This document shows positions 22,453-33,228 of a stretch of 64,000 nucleotides of DNA, piece by piece. How positions within the stretch are numbered: position 1 is the first letter of the stretch; each line of letters opens with the position of its first letter. This DNA comes from Proteles cristata cristata (lineage: Eukaryota; Chordata; Mammalia; Carnivora; Hyaenidae): assembly GCA_017311185.1 (NCBI GenBank), contig JAESUZ010004520.1, positions 434,001 through 498,000 of the forward strand. Direction: 5' to 3'. A program made the position numbers and the translations under genes. The notes below the pieces were generated by a model. It made no database searches. It saw nothing but the letters and a program-made list of their open reading frames with translations, and was not told the origin of the DNA.

Positions 22453-22667
22453 AATTTAAAAACATTTTTTATTGTTTATTTATTTTGATAAAGAGAGAAA
22501 GCATGCATGCATGAGTGGCGGAGGGACAAAGAGAGAGGGAGAGAGAATCCTAAGCAGGTTCCAAACTCACAGCATGAGACTGATGCCAGGCTTCATCTCA
22601 CAAATCATGAGATCATGACCTAAGCCTAATTCAAGAGTCAGACACCTCACAGATTGAGCTGTCTATA
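22453..22667 (-). mobile_element. CanSINE, old copy in L1
   Basis: Reverse copy with a decayed head: 'acagattgagctgtctatag' where others have 'actgagccacccaggcgccc'. Flanks 'gtaaattctttt' and 'gtagattccttt' are a probable TSD. Confidence 0.85.
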
Positions 22668-22750
22668 GGTAGATTCCTTTAAACATTTGAAAGAATATTC
22701 AAGTTCATTCAGAATAAGAAAACTGCCATTAAAATTGTAATTTAATTTGG

Positions 22751-22951
22751 TGGGGCCCTTGGGTGGCTCAGTCAGTCAAGTGTCAGACTTTGGGTTAGGT
22801 GATGATCTAGAATTTGTGGGTTCAAGCGGCATCAGTTTTGGTGCTGAGGGTGCAGAGCCTACTTGGGATTCTCTCTCTCTCTCCCTCTCTCTCTCGGACC
22901 CTCCCCCACTTGTACACTCTCTCAAAATAAATAAATAGACTTTAAAAAACC
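22751..22951 (+). mobile_element. CanSINE in L1
   Basis: Head 'tggggcccttgggtggctca', tail 'caaaataaataaatagactt'. The B-box region is altered ('gtgggttcaagcggcatc'). The target text 'tgtaatttggt' recurs on both sides, consistent with a TSD. The 63-codon open frame at 22,747 is translated SINE. Confidence 0.93.
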
Positions 22952-23576
22952 CTGTAATTTGGTAATATTCTCTTACCTATCAGAATGATATATCATTTGA
23001 TAACCCAAGCTTCTGCAAGCAGAAGAATAAGTTTTCCTATTCATGTGAACCCATGGTTGGAGTATAAGTTGGTATGAGTCTATTATGGCACTTGGTAATA
23101 CTGCCAAAATAAAAAATGCATATATACATTTCCAATTAATTAGACTTAGGTAAGTTATAATAAATAAGCACTTACATGTGAAAAGACTTATATATAAATA
23201 TATTCATGGCAGAAAAATACATATAAGCACAATTCTGGAAACAAGATTGTCAACAGAGTGTTAATAAAATTATGATATGCCTCTTTGATGAAATATTCTG
23301 TAACTAGACTAAGTAATGATAATCTCTACATGGATTAGTATGAAAAACTCTTCAAGAAGTATTATTAATAAAAAAGGCAAGGTGCAGAAAGGACACATAA
23401 TATCCCAAAATAAGGAAAATTAGTATCTTATATGTGCATAGACCTCTTAAGACACCAAGAACAATATTCACTTATGGTAAGAGGTGACAACTTAGCAAAT
23501 GAGAAAAGATGGAGAATTTTTTCTAATTTTGAATCATGTATATATATCAGCTATTCAAATATAAAATCGTATTCAA

Positions 23577-23700
23577 GAGGCACCTGTTTGGCTCAGTCAG
23601 TTAAGCGTCCGACTTCAGATTCTGTGTCTCCTTTTCTCTCTGCCTATCCCCCACTCACACTCTGTCTCTCTCAATAACAAACATTAAAAAATGTTTAAAA
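23577..23700 (+). mobile_element. CanSINE with internal deletion (~120 bp)
   Basis: The head 'gaggcacctgtttggctcag' and 'cagttaagcgtccgacttca' jump directly to 'gattctgtgtctcc', CT-rich text and the tail. The whole B-box and centre are gone. The junction lies near 23,618, at a shared 'ttca' ('gacttca|gattctg'), so a microhomology deletion is likely. Confidence 0.92.
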
Positions 23701-23839
23701 ATAATATTCAGTTGTCCCCTACACTTACTAATATCCAAATTCTTTAGCCAGTTATTTATTGCCCTTCACAATTGTTCTGGTAGTATTTCTTCTTTCTTGC
23801 CCATGCTAAACTACCTATTCATCAGACTCTTTAATTCCT

Positions 23840-24180
23840 TAAATTTACCCGGCATTTTTCTACCTATTTAACATTGTACAAACAGCCCTTCCAATGTTCT
23901 GTTCATCTATCTATTATCACCTGTAGAAATCCTACATGTCTTTTGTGGCATATCTCGAAAGACAGCTCTTTCAAAAACCCTTCTCTGATCACCCAAGTAG
24001 AAATGAGTTTTCCCTCATCAAACTCCCTAGTGTACTTCTTTTCTCCTCCACACATAAGATATATTCTTATACAAGAGGTCTGTCTTCTTATTAGTTTTGA
24101 AGGTTCTTAAAAGTGAGGAAGCTTTTTTATCTATCTTTATTTTTCCAAGTATTAGGTAAAAGGTACTATGCTAGATATCA
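23840..24180 (+). mobile_element. L2-like LINE 3' fragment
   Basis: 'aaacccttctctgatcaccc' with 'ctagtgtacttcttttctcc' and 'ggtctgtcttcttattagtt' and 'gaggaagctttttt' parallel the L2 3' region (a 'ccttccctgaccaccc ... tgtctgtctccccc' type order). It is very diverged. The 78-codon frame here is not a gene. Confidence 0.45.
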
Positions 24181-25025
24181 CATTTTTTCTCAAAATTTTT
24201 ACCTTAATGAAAAAAATTAATCCAAAATGAAATAAGGTTATTCTATCTTCATACGTTAAGGAATAGGATCAATAATATTTATACCAACAAACTAATTGAT
24301 AGCTGAAATAGATGATGAAAGAAGATAACTTTCAATGGAAGTGTTAATCGACTCTAGAGTCAAGGCTATTAAGAAAATAAAAAAAGAAAGAAAAATAGGA
24401 GGAATTAAGGACTGCGTTTGTCATTAGTCTTAAAATTGTCGAAATCCAGGACCCCACTAAAGACTCATGCAAGCCCTTGCTTTTCTGTGAGCTAGAGTTC
24501 ACATTAAATGATGACTTTGTAAGACATGCCTCCTAGAATTTGATATTTTCTCCTTACATATATGCTAGTAATTTCCACCAAGAGTGGTCCTAATTATGGT
24601 GATTTCATTGCAAATTTATTTTTAATCCATTAACAAATCATTGATACATAGTATATTTTAAAATAAAGCAGAATATACAATATATTCCAGAATTTCTTGG
24701 TTCCATTAACTGTATTGTAATTATATAAGAGAAGGTAATTCCATAAGGGAATATCCAGGTTTTTAGGCTGTGCACGATGAAATATTTGTAGGGAGAGGGG
24801 CTTGACATCTCCAATTGACAAAGGATTCGGGCAGAAAAGCATGAGAGAAAGCTGACAAAACCTCAAAATGTAATCAAAAGTGAATCTGGGTAAAGACGGT
24901 ACAGGAGTTCTTTCTAGTTTCCTCATGACTTTTTGTACGTTTCAAATTATATCAAAGTATGAATTATGCAAAAATATGTACATGTACATGCATAACCAGG
25001 CAAATGGAATCTATAGTTAAATGTT
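24181..25025. other. Mostly unassigned; possible old L1 3' end at 24,880-24,965
   Basis: 'gtgaatctgggtaaagacgg' followed by 'cgtttcaaattatatcaaag' resembles a recurrent old-LINE 3' end. The rest shows nothing I recognise. The 98-codon minus frame at 24,630-24,926 lacks domain features. Confidence 0.35.
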
Positions 25026-25040
25026 AAAACTGAATGTTAA

Positions 25041-25257
25041 GGGGCGCCTGGGTGGCTTAGTCGGTTAAGCGTCCGACTTTTGCTTAGGTCATGATCTCGC
25101 GGTTCGTGGGTTCGAGCCCCGCGTCGGGCTCTGTGCTGACTGCCAGCTCAGAGCCTGGGGCCTGTTTCAGAGTCTGTGACTCCCTCTCTCTCTGACCCTC
25201 CCCTGCTCACGCTGTCTCTCTCTCTCTCTCCTAGAAATAAATAAAAATATTAAAAAA
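25041..25257 (+). mobile_element. Young felid-type CanSINE, near consensus, with intact pol III boxes
   Basis: 'ggggcgcctgggtggcttag' start; A-box-like 'tggcttagtcgg' (25,052-25,063) and B box 'ggttcgagccc' (25,109-25,119) are both intact. CpGs remain at 'ctcgcggttcg' and 'gcgtcgggct'. Perfect 15-bp TSD 'aaaactgaatgttaa' at 25,026-25,040 and 25,258-25,272. A good candidate for an insertion polymorphic in or among cats. Confidence 0.97.
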
Positions 25258-25272
25258 AAAACTGAATGTTAA

Positions 25273-27560
25273 AATTCAGAGTGATTGCTGTGTTTGATCG
25301 CAAAGGAGCAGTTGCAAGTAAATAGTGACAAAAAGGGAAGGTCATGGGGTCCTCAAAGGAAGTCTCAATATTCTGTTTCTTAATCAGCATGCTGAGTACC
25401 AGAAAGTACTATTCACTTGATGAAACTTCATCAAATTGTGCATTTATGATCAGCATGTATGCATTGTCATGTTTTCTGTATGTATGTTATCCCTTAATAA
25501 AGTTCAAGAAAAAAACCACCAAAAGAGGGGAGAAAGATCTGCGCTTGATTAAATTAACTGTTAGTGAACGGTTTTAATATCTTCCTACAGTAATAAGAGA
25601 AAGGAAAGAAAATATCAAATAGGATATAAAGAAGAATAACCAGATATAAGTGCCACTTTTTCTTAAAAGGTTTTAGTCAATACCAGAATTGATGGCCTCC
25701 TACCTAAATTAAAATTCACAATAAATCATCCATATGTTTATCTCACTGATTCTAAAAAGTTCCATGGAATCAAAGCGTGTATGAGAGTTACGATATCAGG
25801 ACATGATATTCTTTTTTCTTTCCTACTACTTTAATGAGAGTCCTATCTATATTTATACTGAAAGTTTCCACAAATCAAGTGGCATAATAGCACTTGAATT
25901 ATTTCATGTGTAACTACATGCCTTTATTGGACATTATTTAGTTTTCTTTTGTTTTAGTGCAACTTTTATATTTTGACTGTTGGTCTAAACTATAAAAAAA
26001 GGTTTGACTTTCCTTTGTTCTTTTTTCTGTTCTTCTGTCCTCTCGTTTATCCAATATATACTTAAATATCTTAAGAAGTTTTAATATAACTTTTACATGA
26101 CAGTATGTTTTCATGTATAAACCTTTAGTAAATAGAAAACATTAAAGAAACACATATATCTGTTATCCTAGACTCAAACTATAAGGTCTAGAGGAAGCAT
26201 TTAGAAGTTGCAGTGTACCTGCGTTTATTTTGCTGAAAAACACAGACCACATGATTAACTTCTTTGGAATTGGTATGAAACATAAGGCATCTTTTTGCTC
26301 AGAAAAGAAATCAGAATATGCCTTGATGAATTCACTTTAGATATTTACTTACAGGTGAATTTTTTCACCTATTCAGTCCTTGTATTCTTTTTGCTAAAGA
26401 GGGACACCACATTTTATAAGCTTCAGTTCCCACTAAGCTTGGATCGCTCCCTTCAAAAATGATCTAGAAAAATTGCATTTGGGAAACCAGAGTGGAGCAG
26501 ACTAAAATGAAATGAATTTATGGAAAAAGTTTCCCAGGCCTCACCTTAAACTTCCTCTGGTAGAAATGAAAATTGAAACCCAAAAAATGTTTTATAACCT
26601 AAAATACAGTAAGTGTACATAATGTCTGAACCTGCTTAAGAGAACAAGGATGAACTTGAGAGAGAAAGGAGCATGCTGGTTATGATTCTACTGTGTACCT
26701 GGTGCTTAGCACAGAGCTTCCACCTAGTAAATGCTCAATAAAGATGCAGGAAACTGATGGATCAGCATTTCTTTGCCCTGCCATTACTCTGTTTATGGAA
26801 AATCTATAAAATGCCTCTGACTTGAGGAAATCCTCATATCTTCTTAGGACCTCAGTGGCCGGAGGCCCTGTGACTCTCAGTAAGGGATCATCAACCCAAG
26901 GGGACAGAGGAGCAAAGCTGGAGGACTCTCTGACATTCTTCTCAAATGATTTTTATTCATAGTCAGTTGATCATTAAAGCACCGCAGGCTTTGATTTCTT
27001 CTGAGGCTTTTAAATTTTTTTCTACAAGAAATGAGGAATTACTCACTATTGATCAGGCACTTGTCAAAAAGCAAAAAGGAAACTAAATGAACAGTTGCAT
27101 TTCAATGGTGGCCACTATATAACTAATAGTTTATTGTAATTCTCAAAGGTTTGGTCCCAAATGCTCGAACAGGCTCACCCTTGACTGACCTCCTACAATC
27201 CTTCTGTCAGCATTTTGAATGTTACTGATTCTGTGAGTAGTATCTGCCATAAAGGTCAGGCAGGCCAGTAAGTTTAGCGTGCCCTCTCACTCATGAATTC
27301 CCCTTCTTCTGTGGCTTTTCACCATGAGTTCACATGTCACGGCCTCTCCATCCCAAACAGCAGTAAGCAAATTCCAATCCCAAGAAAAACAGAGAAAAAA
27401 GCAAATCCTCCTGGACTATTGCTAGCTTGTTTAGACTCTAGGTCTAGAACAAGCCTAAAATCCACAGGGTGTAAGTCAAAGAAAGTCCCTTCCCAGTGAC
27501 ATAGACACAGTTTCAGATTCTTAGTTAAAATGCAATCTTTTCTGTGTCACTAGCACCACA
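25273..27560. other. Unique sequence; faint MIR 3' end at 26,690-26,750
   Basis: 'gtacctggtgcttagcacag' and 'cctagtaaatgctcaataaa' resemble a MIR 3' end on the plus strand. Nothing else is recognised. Frames at 25,344 and 27,293 (77 and 68 codons) have no domain. Confidence 0.45.
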
Positions 27561-28180
27561 TTGTTATCAGAGGATTGACATGCTTGTAGCTGTCAGAGGT
27601 GTCAGCCAGCTCCAGCAATGCCCGTCATGGGTTTTATCCCCCTGTTGCTTATGCCATGTATGGCCTTGATGACATTTGGGTGGACACAGAGCTGGTAAGA
27701 ACCCAGGCCCAAGGATTTGTCCCACTAATGATCTGTGTGAATGCTTCAGATCCTTGCTGCTAATACAAACAGAATGCAATGTGAACAGAGACCTGTACTG
27801 CCTTCTCTGTGGATGCACAGCAGTCTACTTCCAATGATGAAGCAAATGAAAATCCTCTTATTCCTGATCTTCCAGAATGAGATGACCCGAAAATCAATTC
27901 AAGGATAAGTTTTACTTCTTTCTCTATACTTTCATCTATGGATGATGACGGTGATAATGCTACTTCATCACACAGAGTAAGAAAGAAAAGTCCAACAAAC
28001 CAAGATATGCAGGATGAGTAAGTAAGGTTTTTGTGGTAGCCTTGCTGTTTGCTTTAGCTTTTAACATGTTTTACTATTTTTTTTTCCTTAGGTAGCTGCA
28101 GGTGCTACAGCTGTGGTCTGCACAGAGTAAAACCTTAATCACATAGGCACACTGAAACATCTTAACAAAGGTAAAACTGA
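27560..28180. other. Unassigned segment with a short coding-like stretch
   Basis: From about 27,805 to 28,020 one plus frame, with a single internal TGA, gives a hydrophilic, acidic stretch including 'SSMDDDGDNATSSHRVRKK' and ending in a TAA. The composition is unlike the hydrophobic chance frames elsewhere. I cannot name a parent gene. A decayed processed pseudogene piece or chance are both possible. Confidence 0.25.
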
Positions 28181-28387
28181 TAGACATCTTAAGCAACATG
28201 CATTTCTATAGTATCATGAATGTGCTTCAGAATTTTTAAGTGAATGTGTTCTTATTCTTTCAACACATTAGAATTGGAGTCATGTCAAGATGTTCCCACT
28301 GTCAAAGACATGAGGAGGTTAAAATGGCTCTGTGTAGGGCAGTAACCTCAGGAGAAAAAGAAGTATTAGAAAATAAGTGGCAAGGAT

Positions 28388-28409
28388 TTTTTTTTTTTTT
28401 TTTTTTGCC
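28388..28409. repeat. Poly(T) run
   Basis: About 20 T. The flanking frames on both strands (Phe- or Lys-run proteins) are artefacts of this run. Confidence 0.8.
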
Positions 28410-29204
28410 ATCTTTCGTATACGCTTATAATGTACTGGTTTCCATGAAGAAAGCACATAGAAAAAAATAAATATGTGCTCGCCACATTGTAGACAAAGCA
28501 CTGAGCATGTATGTTGTCAGAAATTCAATATCCCTTTCTCTCCTATATATCCTCTACCAAACAGAAGATTTCACATAAATCAGAGACTTTAGATGTCTAT
28601 GTGACTTGAGTACAATTTTCTCTTCTCTTTGTTTTTCCTTCCTTATTCTTTTCCTTTTATTCTTGGCTGAGACTTAGAGAATGCAAGATAAAACTGGAAA
28701 ATCAACCCTTTTTTTCTAGGTATTTTAGAATAAATTATCCAAAACATAAAAAGGATAATGATAACACTGCATGAATTTGAAAACCAAAGTTTTCTAGACC
28801 AGACCTTTTATTTTACCTGGATAATGGTTATTTCTTCTTCAGAACAATTAATAAGTTTGAATAAATGAAAAGTAGTTTTAGTAGTATAACAACAAATAGC
28901 TTTCATTAATTATCTTATTTAATCCAAATATATAATTGTTATAATTTGCACCAAATCTCAGTTGGAATGTAATTATTTTCTCTACACGGATATCAGAAGA
29001 GAATTTTGTTTAATTAACAAACTGAACACATAAATTATTATTCTATGGCCATACAATATTTTCTGTTTTGCAGAAGACATTTATATATAAGAATGTCAGT
29101 GGCCAAACACTGTGTAGCAGAAAAACAATATTAAAAATTAAAAACAGAGAAAACATAACAGAAAAGTGGATACAAAAAGAAGCAAGCACTCCTCATATTT
29201 ATAA
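28410..29204. other. Unique AT-rich sequence, nothing assigned
   Basis: No repeat text recognised. Confidence 0.45.
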
Positions 29205-29370
29205 CTATGGTGCTTTACAATATTTATAAAATACTTCACAAACGTCCTTTGCCTTTTATTTTCACAGAAATCCTGTAAGTAGGCAGAGAAGCCATTTTTG
29301 TCCCCATTTTACCTCTGTCAAACTGAGACTCAGAAGAAACATATCCTCCACCTAGAGTTAGTACATAATT
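29205..29370 (-). mobile_element. MIR-type SINE relic
   Basis: 'ggtgctttacaatatttata', 'ttttcacagaaatcctgtaa', 'gtaggcagagaagcc', 'ccccattttacctctgtcaa' and 'actgagactcagaag' follow the complement of a MIR from 3' end to core. Confidence 0.75.
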
Positions 29371-29930
29371 ACGGGCCAGAAACAGTGTCTGTATATTTTC
29401 CTATCACATTTTGTTTGGTTCAAGTGTTTTCTTGCTTTTGGGGCTACTTGTTTCATTTCACTGTTCTTACCTTTTATATTTGTATTCTTAGAGCAAAGTA
29501 ATTTACAAACTCCATTTTGGGGGATCAGAAATAACGATCTGGAGACTACCAATTGCTGATGCTTTATCACTGGCTGTATGATATTTCAGAAAAAGGCACT
29601 AAGGAGGGTATTTATCAGAGATTCATTCTGCGAGACACAAATACAAATCTTAGATTAATCAATAATTGATTAGATTCTTGAAAGTTTAAAATTATTCAAT
29701 TTACATAAGTGGGAGTAACTTAAAAAGAAAATAGACATAAGAGATTTGAATACTATAAAAATTTTAAAGAAAACTGAGCTAAGCTTTCTTTGATAAGGTG
29801 GAAAAAGTAATATGAAACTGCCCCCTTGTATGAATACAACCTGGAAATGTCATAGAAATAAGAGAAAGGCTGATGCACCTAATAATACTGAAGATGGATT
29901 TCAGAGTTAGGAACTGAGGTCAGATTGTAA

Positions 29931-29936
29931 GTGGAG
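29931..29936. repeat. 6-bp TSD of the ERV relic (right copy 31,029-31,034)
   Basis: 'gtggag' occurs directly before the TG start and directly after the CA end. An exact 6-bp match at the two predicted borders would be expected by chance about once in 4,000. Confidence 0.75.
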
Positions 29937-30282
29937 TGTTGGGAGCCATTCTGAGCTCACTAGTCGAGAAAACTCCTGGTGAGGTTAAAGCAAGTTTGCA
30001 CGGTTTCTTGCCAATCAGATGATGACCAATATCCACCCCCACTCAATTATTTCTGCTTGAGCACTGACCCCTAGGGTACCTTGTTGATCAATATCGGGAG
30101 TGACTTGTCCCCTTATTCCGGCCCTGGTATGATGATTGAGCCTTGTGAAGGAACTTATTGTGGGAACTTCTTTTGATTATGGGAACAGACATCGTGTCTC
30201 CAGAAGGTCCTGTTTCCCTCCATACTTTCCCTTGAGCTATAAACAGGCTAATGACCCTTACTCATAAAAGATTGACTTTTAC

Positions 30283-30543
30283 ATGTACAATTCTGTTTCT
30301 ACCATTGCGTTAGTCCAGGATGTTCATACAGCTCAACATGTAAATCAACTAACCAGAAATGTCTTTCATACCCTAGCTATTCAAGAAATCATAAAACTAG
30401 ACACAAAGGTAAATGCCCTCAAAGAGGCTATTCTATGTATTGGAAATGAGCTAAACTCTTTAAAGGTATGGTTGGCTCTCTGGTGCCATAAAGAATATAA
30501 TTGGAAAATCAAGCCTTGCCTGGAGACAAAGAGCCTAATTTAG
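30283..30543 (+). pseudogene. ERV env transmembrane-subunit remnant (defective)
   Basis: An 86-codon open stretch bounded by stops. Its first half ('ALVQDVHTAQHVNQL' and following) has the hydrophilic heptad pattern that follows the fusion peptide in class II TM subunits. Then come a Leu/Ala-rich second helix, a 'CHKEY' motif and a terminal 'KPCLE'-like piece. A full TM would also need a fusion peptide, membrane anchor and cytoplasmic tail, and the whole SU is missing, so it cannot act in entry. A stop lies just upstream ('tcataaaagattg'). Confidence 0.7.
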
Positions 30544-30660
30544 AAAGAACAGATAAGGGCAGAAGATAAGTTACTACCTACACCTTTGCTAACTGAGGGT
30601 GGAGAGCAGCCACTTCCCTAAGGCCTAGTTTCCACAAACACCTTCCCTTACCCTGGCAGC

Positions 30661-31028
30661 TGTGATGAGGATGGATAAGAGTATCTACAAACCTATGACT
30701 TAATCTTAGTGTTATTAAAATGTGAACACCTTGTTATTTTCTTAGTTACTCAACCTCACTATAATTGGGACAGTTCTGCAAGAAGACTTCTGTAAAACCC
30801 GTTTCTGTACATCTTCCAAAAACATCTTATCACAAAGAACTATCCATTGTAAAAATTCCATTTCCTGATGCTATGTTAACTTTTGACCTATAAATAAAGA
30901 CACCAAAACCGACAGGACAGAGATAACTGCCTGGTGATCAGAAAGGATCTCGGGGCTCTCTCATTCTCTTTTGCCAACACCGTCCATCCTTCAGGGACCC
31001 CTGCACCTGCCAGAGCCGGCCTCCGACA
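30661..31028 (+). mobile_element. Probable 3' LTR part of the ERV relic
   Basis: Runs from 'tgtgatgaggatggataaga' to 'cctccgaca'. It contains a TATA-like 'cctataaataaag' (which also provides AATAAA), followed by 'gatctcggggctctctcatt' and CCT/CCG-rich text like R-U5 of class II LTRs. The left border is inferred from TG and length; the right border is fixed by the TSD. Confidence 0.5.
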
Positions 31029-31034
31029 GTGGAG

Positions 31035-31992
31035 AAAGAAAGCAGTGAGCAGAAGAGTGAGCTCTCAGGATACCAACAAAGGCTGAGACAGAGGTTTTTA
31101 GTTGTACCAATTTATTTTCTTTGCTTTCTTTCTAGTTTTTCCTTTAGAGTACCCACTAAGTGCAGTCCTCTAAGTGGTGAGAATACAGAGCAAACAAAAG
31201 CAAACTCCTGCCCAACTGGAGCTTCCATTCTAGTGGGAATGTCTAGTGGGAATGTCAAAGAGACCATTGACAACTCTTTCAAGCCATTTTGGAGTCTGCC
31301 AGGCAGAGTGTTACAGAGAGGTGAAACTCAACCCAGTTTGAAAATGAGGGAGTAATGACAGGTGAAGATAAACTGTCTGAACCCTGAACATTCTTTTCTA
31401 AACCTTCAACCACCTACTGAGAACGAGGCTGGCAATTACAACCAGCCGAGGGAGACAACTGGGAAAAAAGCAGTGCCTAGGATGCGTGTATATATCAAAT
31501 TTCAGAATGGAATTTTTATGGGGGAAGAAAGCAAAGTAGAATCCAGCTATTTTCCTAAAGTGTCCCTCATTTTAAACTTACTATGAAGGAGCCAAACTTG
31601 GTCCTGCTTTTGGTTCCCATGTTGCCTTCTCTATGTCAGCATAATAAACCTCACACAAAAAAAGAGAGAGACCTCAGAAGATTTCAGAGACCTTAAAAGA
31701 AAGTATATAACAAACACAGCCAGATAAATGTAGCCAAAGTGACAGCAATTAAAAGATTTATATCAAATGTTCTCAAAGACATAAAGGAGGATACAAGCAT
31801 ATCTTGGACATGTTACAGGTTCAGGTCCAGACCACTGCTATAAAGTGAATATTGCAATAGAAATCAAATGAGTTTTTCGTGATTCCCAGTGCATATGAAA
31901 TATATGTTTACACTGTACTAGAGTCAATTAAGTGTGCAGCAGCATTATATCTAGAAAACAATGTACATGTCTTAATTAAAATATACTTTAGA
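31035..31992. other. Mostly unassigned; ancient-repeat-like text and a 13-bp tandem repeat
   Basis: 'ctggagcttccattctagtg' at about 31,217 resembles an ancient mammalian repeat. 'tagtgggaatgtc' is exactly doubled at 31,231-31,256. The 108-codon frame starting at 31,029 begins at the ERV border and has no domain, so I do not call it a gene. Confidence 0.35.
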
Positions 31993-32195
31993 GGAGCATG
32001 GATAGCTTAGTCAGTTAAGCATAAACCTCTTGATTTCAGCTCAGGTCATGATCCCACAGTTTGTGAGATCAAGCCCCATGTCAGGCTCTGTGCTAACAGC
32101 TTGGGATTCTCTCTCCTCTTTCTGCCTCTCCTTCAGCTCACGCATTCTCTCTCTCTTTCTTTCTCTCTTTTTCAAAATGAGTAAACTTAATAAAA
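31993..32195 (+). mobile_element. CanSINE, old copy
   Basis: Head 'gaggagcatggatagcttag', 'catgatcccacagtttgtga', a CT-rich run with TTTC units, tail 'caaaatgagtaaacttaata'. Strongly diverged. Confidence 0.9.
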
Positions 32196-32639
32196 TACTG
32201 GTAAAAAATGCTAACCATTATTTGAATTTCAACAAGTCAGAATCACCGATCATAGATCACCATAACAAATACAATAATAATTAAGTTTGAAATAGTGCAA
32301 GAGTTACCAAAATGTAATGCAAAGACACAAAGTGAGCAAATGCTGTTAGAAAAATGGTGCCAATAGACTTGCTCACTGCAGGGTTGCCATGAACCTTCAA
32401 TTTGTTAAAAATGTAGTATCCATAAAGGACAGTAAAGTGAAGTGCAATAATATAAGGTATGCCTATATTTGAAATCTGGAAAAGAAATAAATAGTCATAA
32501 AATACATAGCAAATATGCAGACACTATCTGTTGAAATTAAGGATGAGATGTATGGTGTCAATAGCGGAAGAGATCAGTTGGAGGGACTGATCTCTTTCAA
32601 AAGGTGAAATTCAGATAGTAGCAATTGTGAAAGAAAATC

Positions 32640-33180
32640 TCAGGAAACCAGAATGCATGTATACTGCTGATGGGAGCAGAGACTGGCACAGCTATACTGG
32701 AGAGCAGTCAGGAAGTACTTCGTGAAATAAAACCTAAAACTATGAACCTTGTAGATCCTACAGATCTACTTGCCAAAGAAACACCCACCTAAATCTATAA
32801 AAGGACATAGTGATGTGCATTAAAGATTTATGTGTTGTGAGAGTCCAAGTGCAGAGAATTCAGCCCTATGAGAACTTTATGTATATGGAATACTGTGTAG
32901 CCTAAAGCACTGATAGAGATATACAGAAAAACAAGGATAGATCCCAATTATATAGTGTTGATTGAAAAAAAGTAAAAACACAAAATATCCCCAAAACTTT
33001 GCAGAATATGTACATACATCTTGAAGGGCCTGAGTGTAATTGGAGTGGGGAGAGGGAGGGAGTGATCGAGGGAGACCAGAAAAGAGATATTAGGGCAAGA
33101 AGAGCAATGAGAAGAAATGAGTATGGAAATATACATGTTACTCACCAGCATAAGACTGCACTTTAAGAAATGTGTGACTA
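32640..33180 (+). mobile_element. Old L1 (L1M-like) 3' fragment
   Basis: Sense-strand order: 'actgctgatgggagcagaga', 'ctggcacagctatactggag', 'agaaacacccacctaaatct', 'tatggaatactgtgtagcct', 'gatagatcccaattatatag', 'tgttgattgaaaaaaagtaa'. These parallel the ORF2 end/3'UTR of old LINE-1s. No frame survives. Confidence 0.65.
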
Positions 33181-33182
33181 AC

Positions 33183-33228
33183 TCAATTCTTGAATGAATG
33201 ATCAGATGAACGAATGAATTAATGAATG
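33183..33228. repeat. (TGAA)n-like short tandem repeat
   Basis: 'ttgaatgaatgatcagatga' followed by 'acgaatgaattaatgaatga': an interrupted tetranucleotide repeat. Confidence 0.8.

Larger units (their letters stand above)
22230..23540 (+). mobile_element. Old L1 (L1M/L1ME-like) ORF2-3' fragment with nested SINEs
   Basis: The outer text follows the sense strand of an old LINE-1 in order: 'gagaaaaataggcaagtaca', 'cattcagaataagaaaactg', 'ttacctatcagaatgatata', 'cttggtaatactgccaaaat', and finally 'aaaggcaaggtgcagaaagg', which resembles the 'aaagcaaggtgcagaa' signature near the ORF2 end. Two SINEs split it. It is heavily diverged with no usable frame. Confidence 0.6.
29937..31028 (+). mobile_element. 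Class II (betaretrovirus-like) endogenous retrovirus relic
   Basis: A 1,092-bp unit begins 'tgttgggagccattctgagc', ends '...gccggcctccgaca' (TG...CA), and is flanked on both sides by the same 6 bp, 'gtggag' (29,931-29,936 and 31,029-31,034), the TSD size usual for class II ERVs. Inside are two TATA-like sites ('gagctataaac' near 30,240; 'cctataaataaag' near 30,888), a short open env-TM-like remnant between them, and a U5-like GC-rich 3' end. There is no primer-binding site, gag or pol. It is either a provirus collapsed by internal deletions or a long LTR containing env sequence. It is defective. Confidence 0.8.

Noticed and set aside
25052..25119. tRNA-like A and B boxes
   Set aside because: They belong to SINEs. 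The sequence does not fold as a complete tRNA cloverleaf and continues into SINE body and tail.
31029..31355. 108-codon frame starting at the ERV border
   Set aside because: It runs from the ERV duplication into an ancient-repeat-like region. No retroviral or cellular domain is visible.
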